A DNA stretch of 64,000 bases from positions 5,186,867 through 5,250,866 of the forward strand of contig KV748178.1 of NCBI GenBank assembly GCA_001692895.1. Reading direction: 5' to 3'. The notes beneath the pieces were generated by a model. That model ran no database searches and was not told the origin of the DNA. It worked only from the letters and a program-made list of their open reading frames with translations. This stretch comes from Cenococcum geophilum 1.58 (Eukaryota; Ascomycota; Dothideomycetes; Gloniales; Gloniaceae). Position numbers and translations under genes: made by a program. Numbering within the stretch: position 1 is the first letter of the stretch; the number at the start of each line of letters is the position of its first letter. Below are positions 48,328 to 60,259 of the stretch, one piece after another.

Positions 48328-48800
48328 AGCAGCTGTTTGAAGAATGAATGGAATCTTGCAACGGCCGGTCAACGGCGGAATTGGCTCATGGAGAGAGATG
48401 TTGGGTGGATAAGAATGTTAATGCGGCACAGTCAAGAGCAACACATGCTGTACCAAGACAACAAGGATCGTGCGCATACAAGGCGAAATATGTGTCGGGT
48501 TCACTGATTGGCGCTGACGGCGCTAGGCTTGGTGAGACAGAAGCCCCGTCGCGTATGCCTCCCCGATAACAGGTGGGCCAAAGCACGCTACAGTAGCACC
48601 TGTGCCGCACGCAGAGCGTGCCTTGCCCTTCATTAAGGCAACCTTGGCCACGGTTTCCTCGACTGAAAACGCACACAGCTACCTCAGGAATACACCAGAC
48701 TCCCTTTACGCTTTATAACCCATAATCTAATAGCCCTCTGTACAGCAGCTTTAGAAAACGGAACAGAACACGTCCAATCTTCAAAGTGCGCCGTGCTGAA
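48328..48800. promoter_or_regulatory. Shared promoter region, NLR and P450
   Basis: 473 bp between the two start codons, genes pointing away from each other. It should hold both promoters and 5' UTRs. I see no TATA box or binding site I would vouch for; long overlapping open frames here look like chance. Confidence 0.5.
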
Positions 48801-50633
48801 ATGAAGCATATCTACCTTCCCCTGGCCGCATTGAGCTGTGTAGTTGCCCTGTATATCCACAATTTTATTACCAAGTATAGGGAACGCCGGGTAAAGCCAC
48901 TAATTGTCTAGCTGTTTGTCAAAGGATAACCTACTAACTGGACTAAAGGCCGATAGGGCTATCGGCGAGCGATATGGGTGTCTTCCGCCTCCAAGACTTC
49001 AAAACCAAAGGCCACTAGGTATTGACCGCCTGGAGCAAATATTTAGAGCCAACACAGAGTCTCGATTGATGGAACTGTTCCTTTTCCATTTCCGCCAAAC
49101 TGGAAATACGCTCGAGCAAGTCTTCCTTGGCACACAAGCGTTTGGCACTGTAGACCCAGCCAACCTTGAGGCTATCCTGTCCACTAACTTCAAAGGTCTG
49201 TATAAAGTCTATCACCTACCCCGCCTCCCGTGTCTGAAGAGAGCTACTAATTTCATCTAGACTGGGGTATGGGAGCGCGGCGACAGATCACATTCCCTAT
49301 GTTTGGGGATGGTATCTTCACTCAGGAAGGCGCACCGTGGAAGCATTCACGAGAATTACTGAGGCCGCAGTTCCATTATAAGCAGTACGACAACCTGGAA
49401 GTATTCCGGGAAGCTGTTGATAACCTTATCGATATTATGTCTCAAGAAGATGGCGTTGTTGACCTACAACCTCTTTTCTTCCGTCTAACCCTGGATGTGA
49501 CGACCGAGTTTCTTTTTGGAGAGTCAGTAAAAAGCCTAAAAGCTCCGAAATCAACCGGGGAGCAGACATTTGCCGATGCCTTTAATACAGCACAGGCGTA
49601 TGTCGCAAAGAGGTTTCGGCTCCTGGATCTCTACTGGCTCATCGGAGGAAAAAAGTTCCAGGACGCTTGTGATAAGATTCATCGTTTTGCGGACCAGATT
49701 ATAGATCGCAACCTCTCGCGAGATGCACAAGATGATAAGGGGCAAAAATATCTCTTTTTAGATTCACTCGCCCAGAATACCCCTGACCGCACAGCATTAA
49801 GGGGTCAGATAATTAACATTCTAACTGCAGGGAGAGACACTACGGCCTGCCTTCTCTCGTGGACATTGTAAGTGTACTCCCGATGCGGCATAGTGCTTCA
49901 CCTTTTCTACTCCTAATCTTTTACGCAGCTTCCTCCTCGTCCGACATCCAAATATTCTTACCAAACTAAGAGCAGAAATAGTTGCTGCGTGTAACGGTAG
50001 TGCGGAGTTATGCCGCACAGACCTCCGGAACATGAAATATCTTCAGAATGTCTTAAAAGAGAGTGAGTTCGCTAATTATTGATTAACAGAATGCTACTAA
50101 AGAATGCAGCTCTTCGACTATATCCTTCCGTTCCCGTAAACACCCGCACAGCTCTAAGAACCACTGTGTTACCTACAGGTGGCGGCCCCGATAGAACTTC
50201 TCCCGTTCTAATTCCTAAGGGAACGCCTGTAGCATACAGTGTCTATACAATGCATAGACGACCCGACCTTTACGGGATGGACGCTGAGCTTTATCGTCCC
50301 GAAAGATGGGACGAAGACATGCCACTAAACCATAACGAAACCGACACGAAATGGGGTTATCTGCCATTTAATGGTGGGCCAAGGATATGTCTAGGAAGTA
50401 AGTACCCTTTACTGTTAGTCATGCTGGGATCACTTCTTAATACTAATTTTGTGCTTCCTTTTGCAGTGGATTTTGCGCTTACAGAAGCCGCATACGCAGT
50501 TGTGCGGATTATTCAGAGATTCCAGACAATTAAGCTACCTGATGGTGCGGATGTAGAATTGACAGGAGTGGAAAAGCAGACAATAACTTTGGTTGTGTCA
50601 GTTACGGAAGGCTGTAAAGTTGAGTTACGATAG
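48801..50633 (+). CDS. Cytochrome P450, CYP52-like
   Basis: Exons 48801-48890, 48949-49195, 49261-49867, 49929-50062, 50110-50397 and 50467-50633 join to 510 residues. Introns are 58, 65, 61, 47 and 69 bp. A membrane anchor lies at residues 3-22. The I-helix oxygen motif is AGRDTTA (302-308), the K-helix ExxR is E359-T-L-R362 (spliced across the fourth intron), and the haem loop is FNGGPRICLG (446-455, Cys453). The stretch with GARRQITFPMFGDGIFTQEG is typical of CYP52/CYP539-type enzymes, which hydroxylate alkanes and fatty acids at the terminal carbon in the ER. The substrate is inferred from family only. The last intron has no in-frame stop. No sign of RIP. Confidence 0.9.
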
Positions 50634-52566
50634 TGCATGATAGATGCTGTGCTACGAAGCTATCTGTGGTTTTAATATAACTGTTTGAGGCCACCAGGAG
50701 GAGAATTAATTCGCGGTGTCATGGATGCAGTAGCCTTTAAACGTGATGCTTCCTATCGCGGCCAAATTCTGTGTAAAATGTGTCTATAGCAGCAAGCTAT
50801 TCTCTTGTGGATATGTCAATAATGGAAAGGTGTATTCGCATTTGCAAAGCTCCCAAATTACTAGAGTCCCGGGGACAGCTAACGAGCTTGAAACCCTAGA
50901 GCACCTATTACGCGGGCCTCGTGCCGGAAGTCACAAATAGTGTAATGCCATAAGTGCGGCACCTCATTTGCTTCAACTGTGCATCTCCTGTGCGGTTACT
51001 CATTGCCCCGCAATAGGTTATCATATTCGCACGGAGTATCAAACCCAAATGGCAAACGGTATGTACCCAAGCTCATGTCCTTATTCAGTGTGCATATTTC
51101 CATTAGAAAGCCCCCCAGGCATTAGCTCTAAGATCCATCTCTTGTTACTGATATCTATAACCGCCCGAGAATTTTAAACGTAGAGGCAGACGAGCAAAAC
51201 GCGGCGACACGAGGCTGGCTTGTATTCTTTTCGGTCTACATTATGTATACGACCTAATCCCTCGAAAAGTTATCTTTGAACTACGCATTCACTTACTCAT
51301 CACTTGGGGACCTGAACCTCGAAGGGTGAGAACTCCTTCTATCCTCACTAGCAAACTTGGTCGAACCAATTATTCGGTTAATGGTACTCCTGTGCCGCTG
51401 CGATCTTCAGCCCTGGCCACCTTTTCTAGGCGATTCCTTGCAAGCCTTTAATCCACTGGCTCTAGTTGCTAAACACACTAGCAGCATGATAAAAGTCTGG
51501 TACTGCCTCCTCTACTGCCAGGTAAATGCAGGAAACTACGCAGGCATCCTGGCGGGCACGTCGCTAGGCTGGAGCTTGGGCCATGCGCATGAGATGAATT
51601 GCTGAAATTTCTTTGAGGGTAGGTGTTCGTACGTCTTACCTTGCCCCACCAAACGTTATCCCATATCCCCTCTTAAGGTAAGGGATTTGGCGAGCCCACA
51701 GCAGTTAAAAAACTGAAACAGTTCGACCTCATGCCGGGTTCTCCGTCTTTATTTAAATTCCTTAGGCACAACTAAAGAGTCATCGTCATTGACCACATTT
51801 CCGAGAACACGATTGGTGTTAAGACGAAGCACCTTCAATTAAAGCAGTCCTAGATATCAAGATTCACTGTCTCACGCTCATGGACTGTGCTGTGGCATTG
51901 CAAACAGAGGTGTATCAAAGTTCGCATCAGCACTGGTTAAGGTCTCAGATTTTCAGGTGCTAACGAGACTTTTCTGCAGCTATTCAGCCGTCCGTTTGAG
52001 CTCGCCCTAGTGTCGGCTTGCTGATTAATTGCTGGGTATTTCAAGGATAGGCGATACTTTGCACTAATGATGATCTGCCGCTGCTTAGCAGGCTGCTCGG
52101 GATCTGATTGACAGACCTAGATTGCAGATGGAAGCTTGCTGGTTCGTCACTTTCTAGATAGTTGACGTAAAAGGGACTACTAGCTGTGACACTGCAAATG
52201 ACTCCAATAACTCATCGGCGCGCCTGTAATCCTCCCTCCGAACTTCCTCACGGGCAACATTGGTATTTCTCCACTATAACGAGATCGACAGTATACTATT
52301 GCGGGGTAATCGTGATTGCCTTGTTCCCGTGGCAATATATGTGGCATTACGATAAGGTAGGAGCAACCCGCACAGCCATTTTTAATATCGTATTGGTTCT
52401 GGATACGGCTGTGAAAGACTTCAGAGCTAAATATCGAGAGACGTGCAATATTTTTCTCTAGTACTTATAGACTTCCCCAAGACTTAATTGAGGTTGCCCT
52501 CAGGCTACACCGGAGCATTTAAAGCAAATTACAAAGGCATAACCAGTAGAGCATAGTGCGCACATC
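50634..52566. other. Two kilobases without a gene I can support
   Basis: Composition is normal and RIP is absent. Short open frames exist, for example 50743-50940 (Cys-rich, 65 codons), 51357-51605 and 52186-52461. None shows a domain I recognise or a convincing splice partner. It may hold a decayed gene, long UTRs, or a small novel gene. Confidence 0.4.
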
Positions 52567-53896
52567 TCATAGCTTAAGGGCTTCCATCCCCGCAGCCAAC
52601 TCTTCGCTTTCTGTATTCTTGTCTTGCCTATTAGAGAATACTTCCCCAGCAGCAAGCCCAACACCTTCACAACATCCTTTTCCATCAAATTCAACGCCAA
52701 GAATTTCGTTCACTACCCACTCCGCTGTTCTAGTGTGGAGACTCGGTGGGACAGACGAGCCGTCCTCTAACCTCCCGCCATCTACAAAGCTTTTGCCTTT
52801 TGCCAAGGCTTGGAAGACAACAAGCTGATCTCGCATGTACTCATCAACGCAACCGCCATGCTCGATCTCGGCTGCCAACTCATTGACAACTTGCTTCACT
52901 AGCTTGGAGATAGTTACGTCAAGCTTTCCAGTTACGATCTTGTGGTCATACAGCCAGTCGCGGCCTAACTTATAGCCGTTTGTGCTTGTAGCTACGAGTA
53001 AGAGGTAGAAGCGTTTGTCGTGACGACTGTCTTCAAAGTTCACATCAATCGACGCTTCTCCGCTGCCAAAAATTGCTGAATGGCGCTTTGACAATATTGT
53101 GTCCAGTTCTCGCCGGAAGTGGACCTCACATGCCTTTGGTGCTAAGATAGTGGCCTTTAAACTTTGGATATCTCCGCGTTCGGAGAGGGTGAAAGCTGGT
53201 AGAGTGGTATTGCGTGAGAGTGGATTGATGGTGAATGAGAGAGCTCCGATTTGGTTTCTGCCATGGGTCCAGCCTCGCGAATGGGGCTGAAAGATTATGG
53301 GGGGTATTCCAATACGCGAGAGTGTTGGCAAAAGGACTTGAGATATATAGTCGGAGGATGGCGAGTGGGATGCGTTGGTACCTCCAGAAATCCGCACTTG
53401 GACAGGTTTGGATTTAGTATTGGCATTATCTTCCTTAGCCATTGATAGCGAGGACCCAGAAAATATCAAGAAGGGAAGAATGGCCTGGAATACCAAGCCA
53501 ACGCTGCCAGGAGTACTCTGGGAGATCTGGACATCGATAACTGTGCTTCCGTCCGAGAGTGTGCGTTCACGATATCCCTGGAGGTATTCAATGCGCTATA
53601 ATAAATGTCAATTACCTGACAATCAATTTCTGAGGGCCCTTTACGTCTGTGCTCGGAGCAAAGTACAGATTCTTACTTCTCTGTTCCGCTCCGGTCATGT
53701 CGGCTTTACAAGCAGTCCCAAGCCATCTCACAGCTGAAAGGTGTTGCATTTTTAGGCCACCTCCACCAGACCGATTACCCCGAATGTCGGTAATCTCGAC
53801 GGGTATTCCAGTGAGCGCAGATACACCAATAGCAATTCGGAGGAGTTGCCCTCCTCCTTCAAGAGTGGTTCCTTGTAAATGGACTGCTAGCGCCAT
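52567..53896 (-). CDS. RTC1: RNA 3'-terminal phosphate cyclase
   Basis: Exons 53896-53645 and 53595-52567 with a 49-bp intron (GTAAAG...TATAG) give 426 residues. The enzyme converts RNA 3'-phosphate ends to 2',3'-cyclic phosphates using ATP, through an enzyme-AMP step on a His. Seen: the N-terminal LQGTTLEGGGQLLRIAI motif (7-23), DIRGNRSGGGGLKMQH (37-52), GCVDEYMRDQL in the C-terminal third, and LHTRTAEWV with His371 as the likely catalytic residue. The family is usually 340-370 residues; the extra length includes a polar insert after MAKED. It lies in the nucleus in other eukaryotes. The related Rcl1 lacks the catalytic His, so this is the active cyclase type. The symbol follows the family and was not checked against an ortholog. 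Confidence 0.9.
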
Positions 53897-54574
53897 ATTG
53901 GAGCTCCTTTTAAAAATGAGAGTAAATAAAGACTGAATTAAAGATGTGAGGAGCGATTGAGATGGTGGGTAAGGAAGCAGATCATGTTTTGAACGCTTGA
54001 AGTGATTTAGTTGAACGGGGTGACCTGACTCACACAGGCTTAAGCTATGGCTTAGATGCTTTACGATTATAGAGTGGAAAAGTAAAAAAATCGATAGGCT
54101 GGGAATGAGGAAGACTCATCGTTTCCCGAGAGTGGCTGAGCAATGTCCAGCGCCTCCAAGGCATTGTATAGAGCCGAAGATTTGCGGCATCGAGACTAAG
54201 TAACCCAATCTGAATCCAATCCATAGATAGACCCAATGCTTTCTATGTCATGAAAAGGAGGTTGTTCATTGATTTCCTATCACGTGCTGGTGATGTGCAA
54301 AGTAAGCGGACCGATATCATTTATCTCATAAATTAGACGTTCCGTAGTAGAATTTTAGCCGAACTCAGTTAGATCAGCACGTGCTTGGTTACGGGGCAGG
54401 ATACCCTCATATCTGCTCCCTATATTTTAAAAATTCTGCAGCGGAGCCTCTAAAAGCTTATGCGTCCGTTTGGTGGTAACTAAAAGTTTTAAAAATCGAA
54501 TCTTTTTCATTTTTGCGAGTTATGGCCCAACCAATAGATGTAATATATTTATCTGATATGTTAGATTCTCTAAG
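53897..54574. other. RTC 5' flank up to the transposon border
   Basis: Gene-free, of normal to slightly AT-rich composition. It should hold the promoter of the cyclase gene in its left part. No further feature seen. Confidence 0.45.
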
Positions 54575-54699
54575 TACCCGTGCCGCTGTCGCGATCGCCA
54601 GCTCAACGAGTAGGGCCCACCTCAACGTCAGATTTGCCAAGACCATGATTTTAAAGCCGCAGAACTCTACTAAAAAGTCGAATATTTAGAATTTTGTGG

Positions 54700-55711
54700 T
54701 GTAGTACTGGTTTCCTAATAGAAGGAGTCTCTATATACAATAGGTCAAGGCTCTGGCCGCCTTGTGGCGTCCTAAAGAAGCTACTTCGCAGTTGCCCGTT
54801 CCTTCCTCAGTAATGCACGTGCAGCTTTTAAAGCCTCCTCCTACTCGCGCTTTTGTACAATTAACCGTGCATTTGCTGCGTATATAACCCCTCCCTTCTA
54901 TACAACCTTTCTGTTACTTTTGGTGTTGCTAACGAGCTCTAGTAACTGCTTATATATTTGCAAGCTCGCGTTTAGCTTATAGTTGTGCATATATATTTGC
55001 CGAACTACCTCTTACGAATTTTATAAAGATATCTATGGCCTCTTTATTATCTTTATATACCTCCTAAGCTAGCGGAAAAACTTTCCGCCAAACTATACGC
55101 AAAGATCTTAGTGTATATAGTATAGATAGTGGCTTATAAGGTGGTGGAGGGGGGGGGGGGGTAGTAGGACGCGCCTCGCGCATAGAATTAAGGACAATTT
55201 AGGGGTTATAAGGAACAAGGCCTACCCGCCGGAAGGCTAATTTAATTATACTTAATTTAAACGTTTAGTAATAATTTAATTTAATTACATAGAGGAATTT
55301 AACTTTATTAAAGTTGGTGCAGCCTATTTATATTACCTACTTAACTACCTTACTATAGTAGTATTTATACGGCTAAAATACAACAATATTAAGAGGCTAT
55401 AAAAGGTGGCTTATATACGGAGGTAAGGTAAATGGTATAATCTTTTAATTATCGTAATACTTAATAAACTCCTTTATAAGGTAAGAGCCGTAGCCATTAA
55501 AAATTAGGAGCCTATATGCACCTAGCTAGCGCCAAAAGCTATACGCGTTAAAGTACTTAAGCTAATTAAAAGCTAATTTATTATTTAAATAGCCTATTTC
55601 TAATAGGCCCAATAAATAGTGGTTAAGAAGGGCTGAATTCTTAAACTACTAGTAGAGGAACTGTACGCCCATAAGTATAATTATAGGTAGTAGATTAACT
55701 TTATCACTACT
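54700..55711 (-). pseudogene. Fot1/pogo transposase, DDE second half
   Basis: Minus frame from 55711 down: GAYRLLIFNGYGSYL (expected D-G-H-G-S-H), then KIIPFTLPPY-x-SHLLQPLN, the classical DDE block of Fot1 and other pogo transposases (L-P-P-H-x-T-H-x-L-Q-P-L-D). The Asp residues now read Asn. A helical C-terminal tail with many stops follows to about 54700. It joins the frame at 62020 once LINE A and one 16-bp duplication are removed. Confidence 0.8.
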
Positions 55712-56049
55712 TATTGTTTCTATTATAATAATAATAATAATAATAATTCATTGCTTAACGTCCGATTCGGATCCCTATTGGGCCCACGCGGACTACTCCT
55801 TATTTACATGTGGGGAGAAAACTCTATTTAAGGAAAAATAAGAAAACCCCGTGATCTATCTCCCCGCCTTTTAGGACTCGCCTACTTAGCGCCTACGAGT
55901 CGCCTATAGTACTCTACTACTTTACTATTTAACCTTCTTAGGAACCACTGCTGCCGTAACAAGCCTACGGACGCGCTAGTATTATAAACTATTACTCTAC
56001 TACTATAGAGTTACTAGGGGGCACCTACTGCTCGCCCCCTTACCTTCTA

Positions 56050-59000
56050 TTACCATTTCCCTTGCAACCCGGAACTAATTTAGCACATTTTAACTAATAA
56101 GCCACTGGGTAACCGCCTTAAGGCCTTTTTATATTAAGAGCAGTATATTATAGTTCTCTATGCCAGCTACTAAGAGCATTATTTCTTAATTGGTGTATAG
56201 GGGGCATAGCAGTATTATATATTTTGGTGTCTGTCTTAGCTAGCCACATTCGCATCTTGGGCTACCTATTAGAACACCCACCCAGTAAAGCCAATCTTTT
56301 AGTCCTATTATTTCTGTTCTTAAAAGTGTTGCTATTATATTTTCTGCCTTTATTAGGCCTTCTTAGAGCCCTTAGGTATTTACCCCCTATAGCGTTAACT
56401 ATACTATAGCTTAGGTTCGTCTTACCTAAGTTAGCCTCTATACCTTTAACTCCTATTTACCTCTCCAGCGTTAGTCTAATCAGTATTATATTGCGGTAGA
56501 TAGTTTCCTAGCGTTCTTATATATTCTACTTTAGCTCCTTTCTCTGTCTTACTATTATCTTTACTAACCTCTTACGCGTCTCCCTTCCTCCTCTATATAG
56601 GCCTAGGCCCTAATACAGCACTATTCTTCTTCTACTTTCTTTACCTATTTCTCTAATATCTCTTCCCTACTTTGGGGTTGTTGGTTTATTCTCCTATAGG
56701 GCACCCTAGGGTCCCTCTATAGTTTACTTAGGCGTGTCTTAATATACTTTATAACATTAGAGTTGCGTTTATTTTATGTCCTTTATATTACAGCGGCTTT
56801 AATATATAACTATAGGGGGGGAATATTAGATTCCTTCTTAAGCAGTGCTGTAGCCGTTCGCTTATACCCGCCTATAATACTCTAAAGGCAGGCTGTTTAG
56901 ACCTTTTAAAGTAGTTTAAGGAGTAATTTAGGGGGGCCCTTCTTAGTTTCTCTAATGGCCCAAATACTGGATCTATATATTATGGTTAGCCAGACAACTA
57001 CTATATATAGTAGGCGTGACCTCTAGAAGCATAGACCCTATATAGAATTAACAATCCTAAATAAAGCAATAAACTGTGCTTAGCCTTTATAGGCCGCTTA
57101 CGCCGCATATACGCTCCACTAGAGCTTACTATCTACCCATACTCCTAATACCCTTAGGCCCTAAACTAGTTAACCCCTAAAGCCTTAAATACGAATTATA
57201 TGCTAAAGATCTATAGATTAGTTACGTTTTCTTATAAAATAGATTAGCTAGTATTTCTCTANTAAGAATTAGACTCTATAACGTTTTGCCTATTCTATAT
57301 AAGTATTATAGGCTTTCTCTAGTGTTCTACAATTCTCTGCGGCTGTTGGCCCGTATATAATTAGGTTTATATTGTTAATAAAGCCTATCCCCTAGGTTGC
57401 CCCTTCCTTAAAGGAGTTAAGTAGGTTACTTATAAAGAAAAGGAAGAGTATAGGCGAGAGGGGTGATCCTTATAGTATTCCTGTTATAACTATAATAGGG
57501 GGGCTCTAGTATCCGCTAAAGACTAGTAATATTTCTTTCTAGCCTATAAACCCTTAGATAAATTATATAATCTATTTTAAGAAGCCTTTTGCCCTAAGGA
57601 TATATAGGAGACGCTCGTGGGGTATATTATTATAGGCACTACTAATATCTAGGCTAAGTATTAATACTATAAAGTCCTTTTACATCGCCTATGCAGATTT
57701 AATGGTGGCAGTAAGTAGCGTAAGTGCTAATAGTGTTAAGCGGTTCTTTCTTGCCCCTATTTAGCTTTATAGTAGTAGGGCGTATTCCTCTACTATATCT
57801 ACTATGCGTTCTACTATTACCCTTTCTAAGATCTTGCTAAGGGTATTTTCTAAGGCAATAGGGCGGTAGCTTCCTAGGATTAAGTAATCTGCTTTACCTT
57901 CTTTTTATAGGACAACCGTTATTATAGATCTTCCAAGTCGCGGGTAGTAGCCTATATTAAAGTATGCTCTAGCTACATCTATAAGCTAAGGTGCTATAAG
58001 TGGCCTATAGGTTTTTAGGGCCTTATTTAAAATCCTATCTAGTCCTAGTACTGTATTATTTAAAAGGCGGCTAATAGTTCTAGCTATTTCCTCTATTATT
58101 ATATCGCTGTTGACCCGCAGGCGAGTCACTGGTGTTTCGCCCGTAATATCACTAAGGTCTACTAGAGCTAGTTAGGGGAAGAACCTTTCTATAAGGATCT
58201 TTACCTTCTTATTATTATCGTTTATAGCCTATAATTCTCCTACTCTTCGTAGGGGTAGTAGGTATAGGTCTTCTGCTAGGCGCCCTGCCTTTTTCTTTAC
58301 CTATTTCGCTATAGCCTAAAGGCCCTTATTATGGGGGAGGCTCGGGTTAAAAGTATACTTATTTATAAACCATCTCCAGTTATTCCTTGCTTCTTTTTTT
58401 AGGGTATTCTTTAGCTAGTTTCTTATATTTTTATATTATCTCTCGTCTTTAGGGTTATGGCTACTTATATATTTCCTTCTTGCTTATTATTAGCTGGTAA
58501 CTAGAACTGCGTATTATATAGACTATGCGTGTCGTATATAGGGGCCCGGTTTTAAGATTAGGTAGTGCTCTTTTAGCCTATTTTTAATCGCTACCTAGAT
58601 CCTTTCTAGTCTTTAGTCGATTTCCTTAGGGGTGGCCAATAAGCCTCGCTTATTTAGTATTAGGTGGATTTCTTCTAGGTCTTAGAGTTATTATTTAACT
58701 ATATTAAGGAAACTATCTATCTTAAGCTTCCTTATTACGTATCTTTTTCTATTTAGTTACGCTTTAGTACCTAGGTCTAGCTATATCTAGATAGGGATAT
58801 AGTCTAGGGTAAGTGCCTATTCTTCTTTAGGGTTATACCTTTCGAGTCTCTAGTATAGGCCTTCGTCTATAAATATAAGGTCAATTATACTTCTAGCGGT
58901 GCCTTATTACTATATAATTACTCCTAGGGGGGTAGCTAGCTTAAGGCCCTAAATATCTATAGCTCTTAGTAGGCACTCTAACTATTAATCTGCAGCAATA

Positions 59001-59530
59001 TGGATACCCCCCCACTATAGGTAGTAGAGGTTTATGTCTCCTAGTAAAATAAACTCTATACCTTCGGTTTCCAGTAAGCTTATTACCAATATAATATTCT
59101 CTATTTATAGGACCCCTTCAACCCTAAGGTTATACACATTAATAATTTATACCGGTCCCCTATATATTTGGATTATTATAACTATAATATCTAGGTTAAC
59201 TACCTGCTATAACTATAAGGACAGGCTAATAGCCTTACTAATTATAAAGTATACGCGTATAGCTGCTTTTGGTTCATATAGGAGCTAGAATCCTTAAGGG
59301 CAGTATATTAATTATATAAAGGTATTATAATACGGTTCTTATATAGCAAGGATATAGTATTTCTCTAGGTCTAAACTATCTAGTAGGGGCCTTGCAAGGC
59401 GGTAGTTTATATTACCGCAGTTATACTATATAATGGATAGGTAGCAGACCCCCAGCAAGGGTTCTTTAACTTTCCTTTATTCCTTACTTCTTCTATTTCT
59501 ACTTTCTTTAGGATATTTAGAGCTTCTATC
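56050..59530 (-). pseudogene. LINE A ORF2: endonuclease and reverse transcriptase
   Basis: From high to low coordinates: an APE-type endonuclease tail at about 58700-59060 (GGDINLYYL-x-x-GGIHIAAD, then ATPLGVI and IDLIFID); reverse transcriptase with GSPLSPILFLFFISNLL at about 57430-57475 and GIGFINNIN at about 57360-57390, where the usual F-x-D-D has become N-N; then a C-terminal Cys/His motif (C-x-C...H...C) near 56230-56300. Stops are spread across it. Its 5' side is interrupted by LINE B at 59548. Confidence 0.8.
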
Positions 59531-59547
59531 TCTTATATCTACACCCT

Positions 59548-60245
59548 GCAAGAGGAACCCAAGCCGTAGCATGGCTAACGCCATGGGGGGTAAACACTCT
59601 AGGGCTCCGAGAAGGCCTAACGAAGGCAGAAAATACAATGGCAACACTCTTAAGAATAGGAATAATAGGACTAAAAGACTGGCTCTACTGGGTGGGTGTC
59701 CCAGTAGGTAGCCCGAGATGCGAATATGGCTGGCTAAGACAGACACTAAAACACGTAATACTGTTATGCCCCTTACGCACTAACCGAGAAGTAATGCTTT
59801 TAGTAGCTGGCATAGAGAACTATAAGACACTGCTCTTAATACAAAAAGGCCTTAAGGCAGTTACCTAGTGGCTTATCAGCCAAAATATACTAAACCAGTT
59901 CCGGGTTGCAAAGGAAATGGCAACAGAGGGCGGGGGGGCGAGCAACGGGCGCCCCCTAATGACTCTATAGTAGTAGAGTAAAGTTTACGATACTAGCGCG
60001 TCCGTAGGCTTGTTACGGCAGCAGTGGTTCCCAAGGAGGTTAAAAAGTAAGGTAGTAGGAGCACCATAGGTGACTCGTAGGCGCCTCGCAGGCGCCCTGT
60101 AGGCGAGTCCTAAAAGGCGGGGAGATGGATTACGGGGTTTTCTCAAATAGAGTTTTCTCCCCACATGTACATAAGGAGTAGTCCGCGTGGGCCTAATAGG
60201 GATCCGAATCGGACGTTAAGCAATGAATTATTATTATTATTATTA
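59548..60245 (+). mobile_element. LINE B, 5'-truncated copy nested in LINE A
   Basis: A 14-bp duplication TATATCTACACCCT flanks it (59534-59547, 60246-60259). It is 698 bp, on plus, and ends in GAATTATTATTATTATTATT. It corresponds to the 3' end of LINE A in inverted orientation (55728-56420). Truncation at the 5' end plus a long duplication is the normal product of target-primed reverse transcription. Confidence 0.93.
59638..59868 (+). pseudogene. LINE B, C-terminal piece of ORF2 with Cys/His finger
   Basis: 76 open codons containing C-E-Y-G-W-L-R-Q-T-L-K-H-V-I-L-L-C, a gag-like CCHC finger typical of the end of Tad1-type ORF2, then E-N-Y-K-T-L-L-L...G-L-K-A-V-T. It is less mutated than the same region of LINE A (56224-56409). 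Confidence 0.7.
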
Positions 60246-60259
60246 TATATCTACACCCT

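Noticed and set aside
51357-51605. Possible Ctr-type copper transporter fragment
   Set aside because: A short hydrophobic stretch with G-x3-G-x2-L-G pattern is suggestive, but no Met motifs, no further membrane segments and no splice partner were found.
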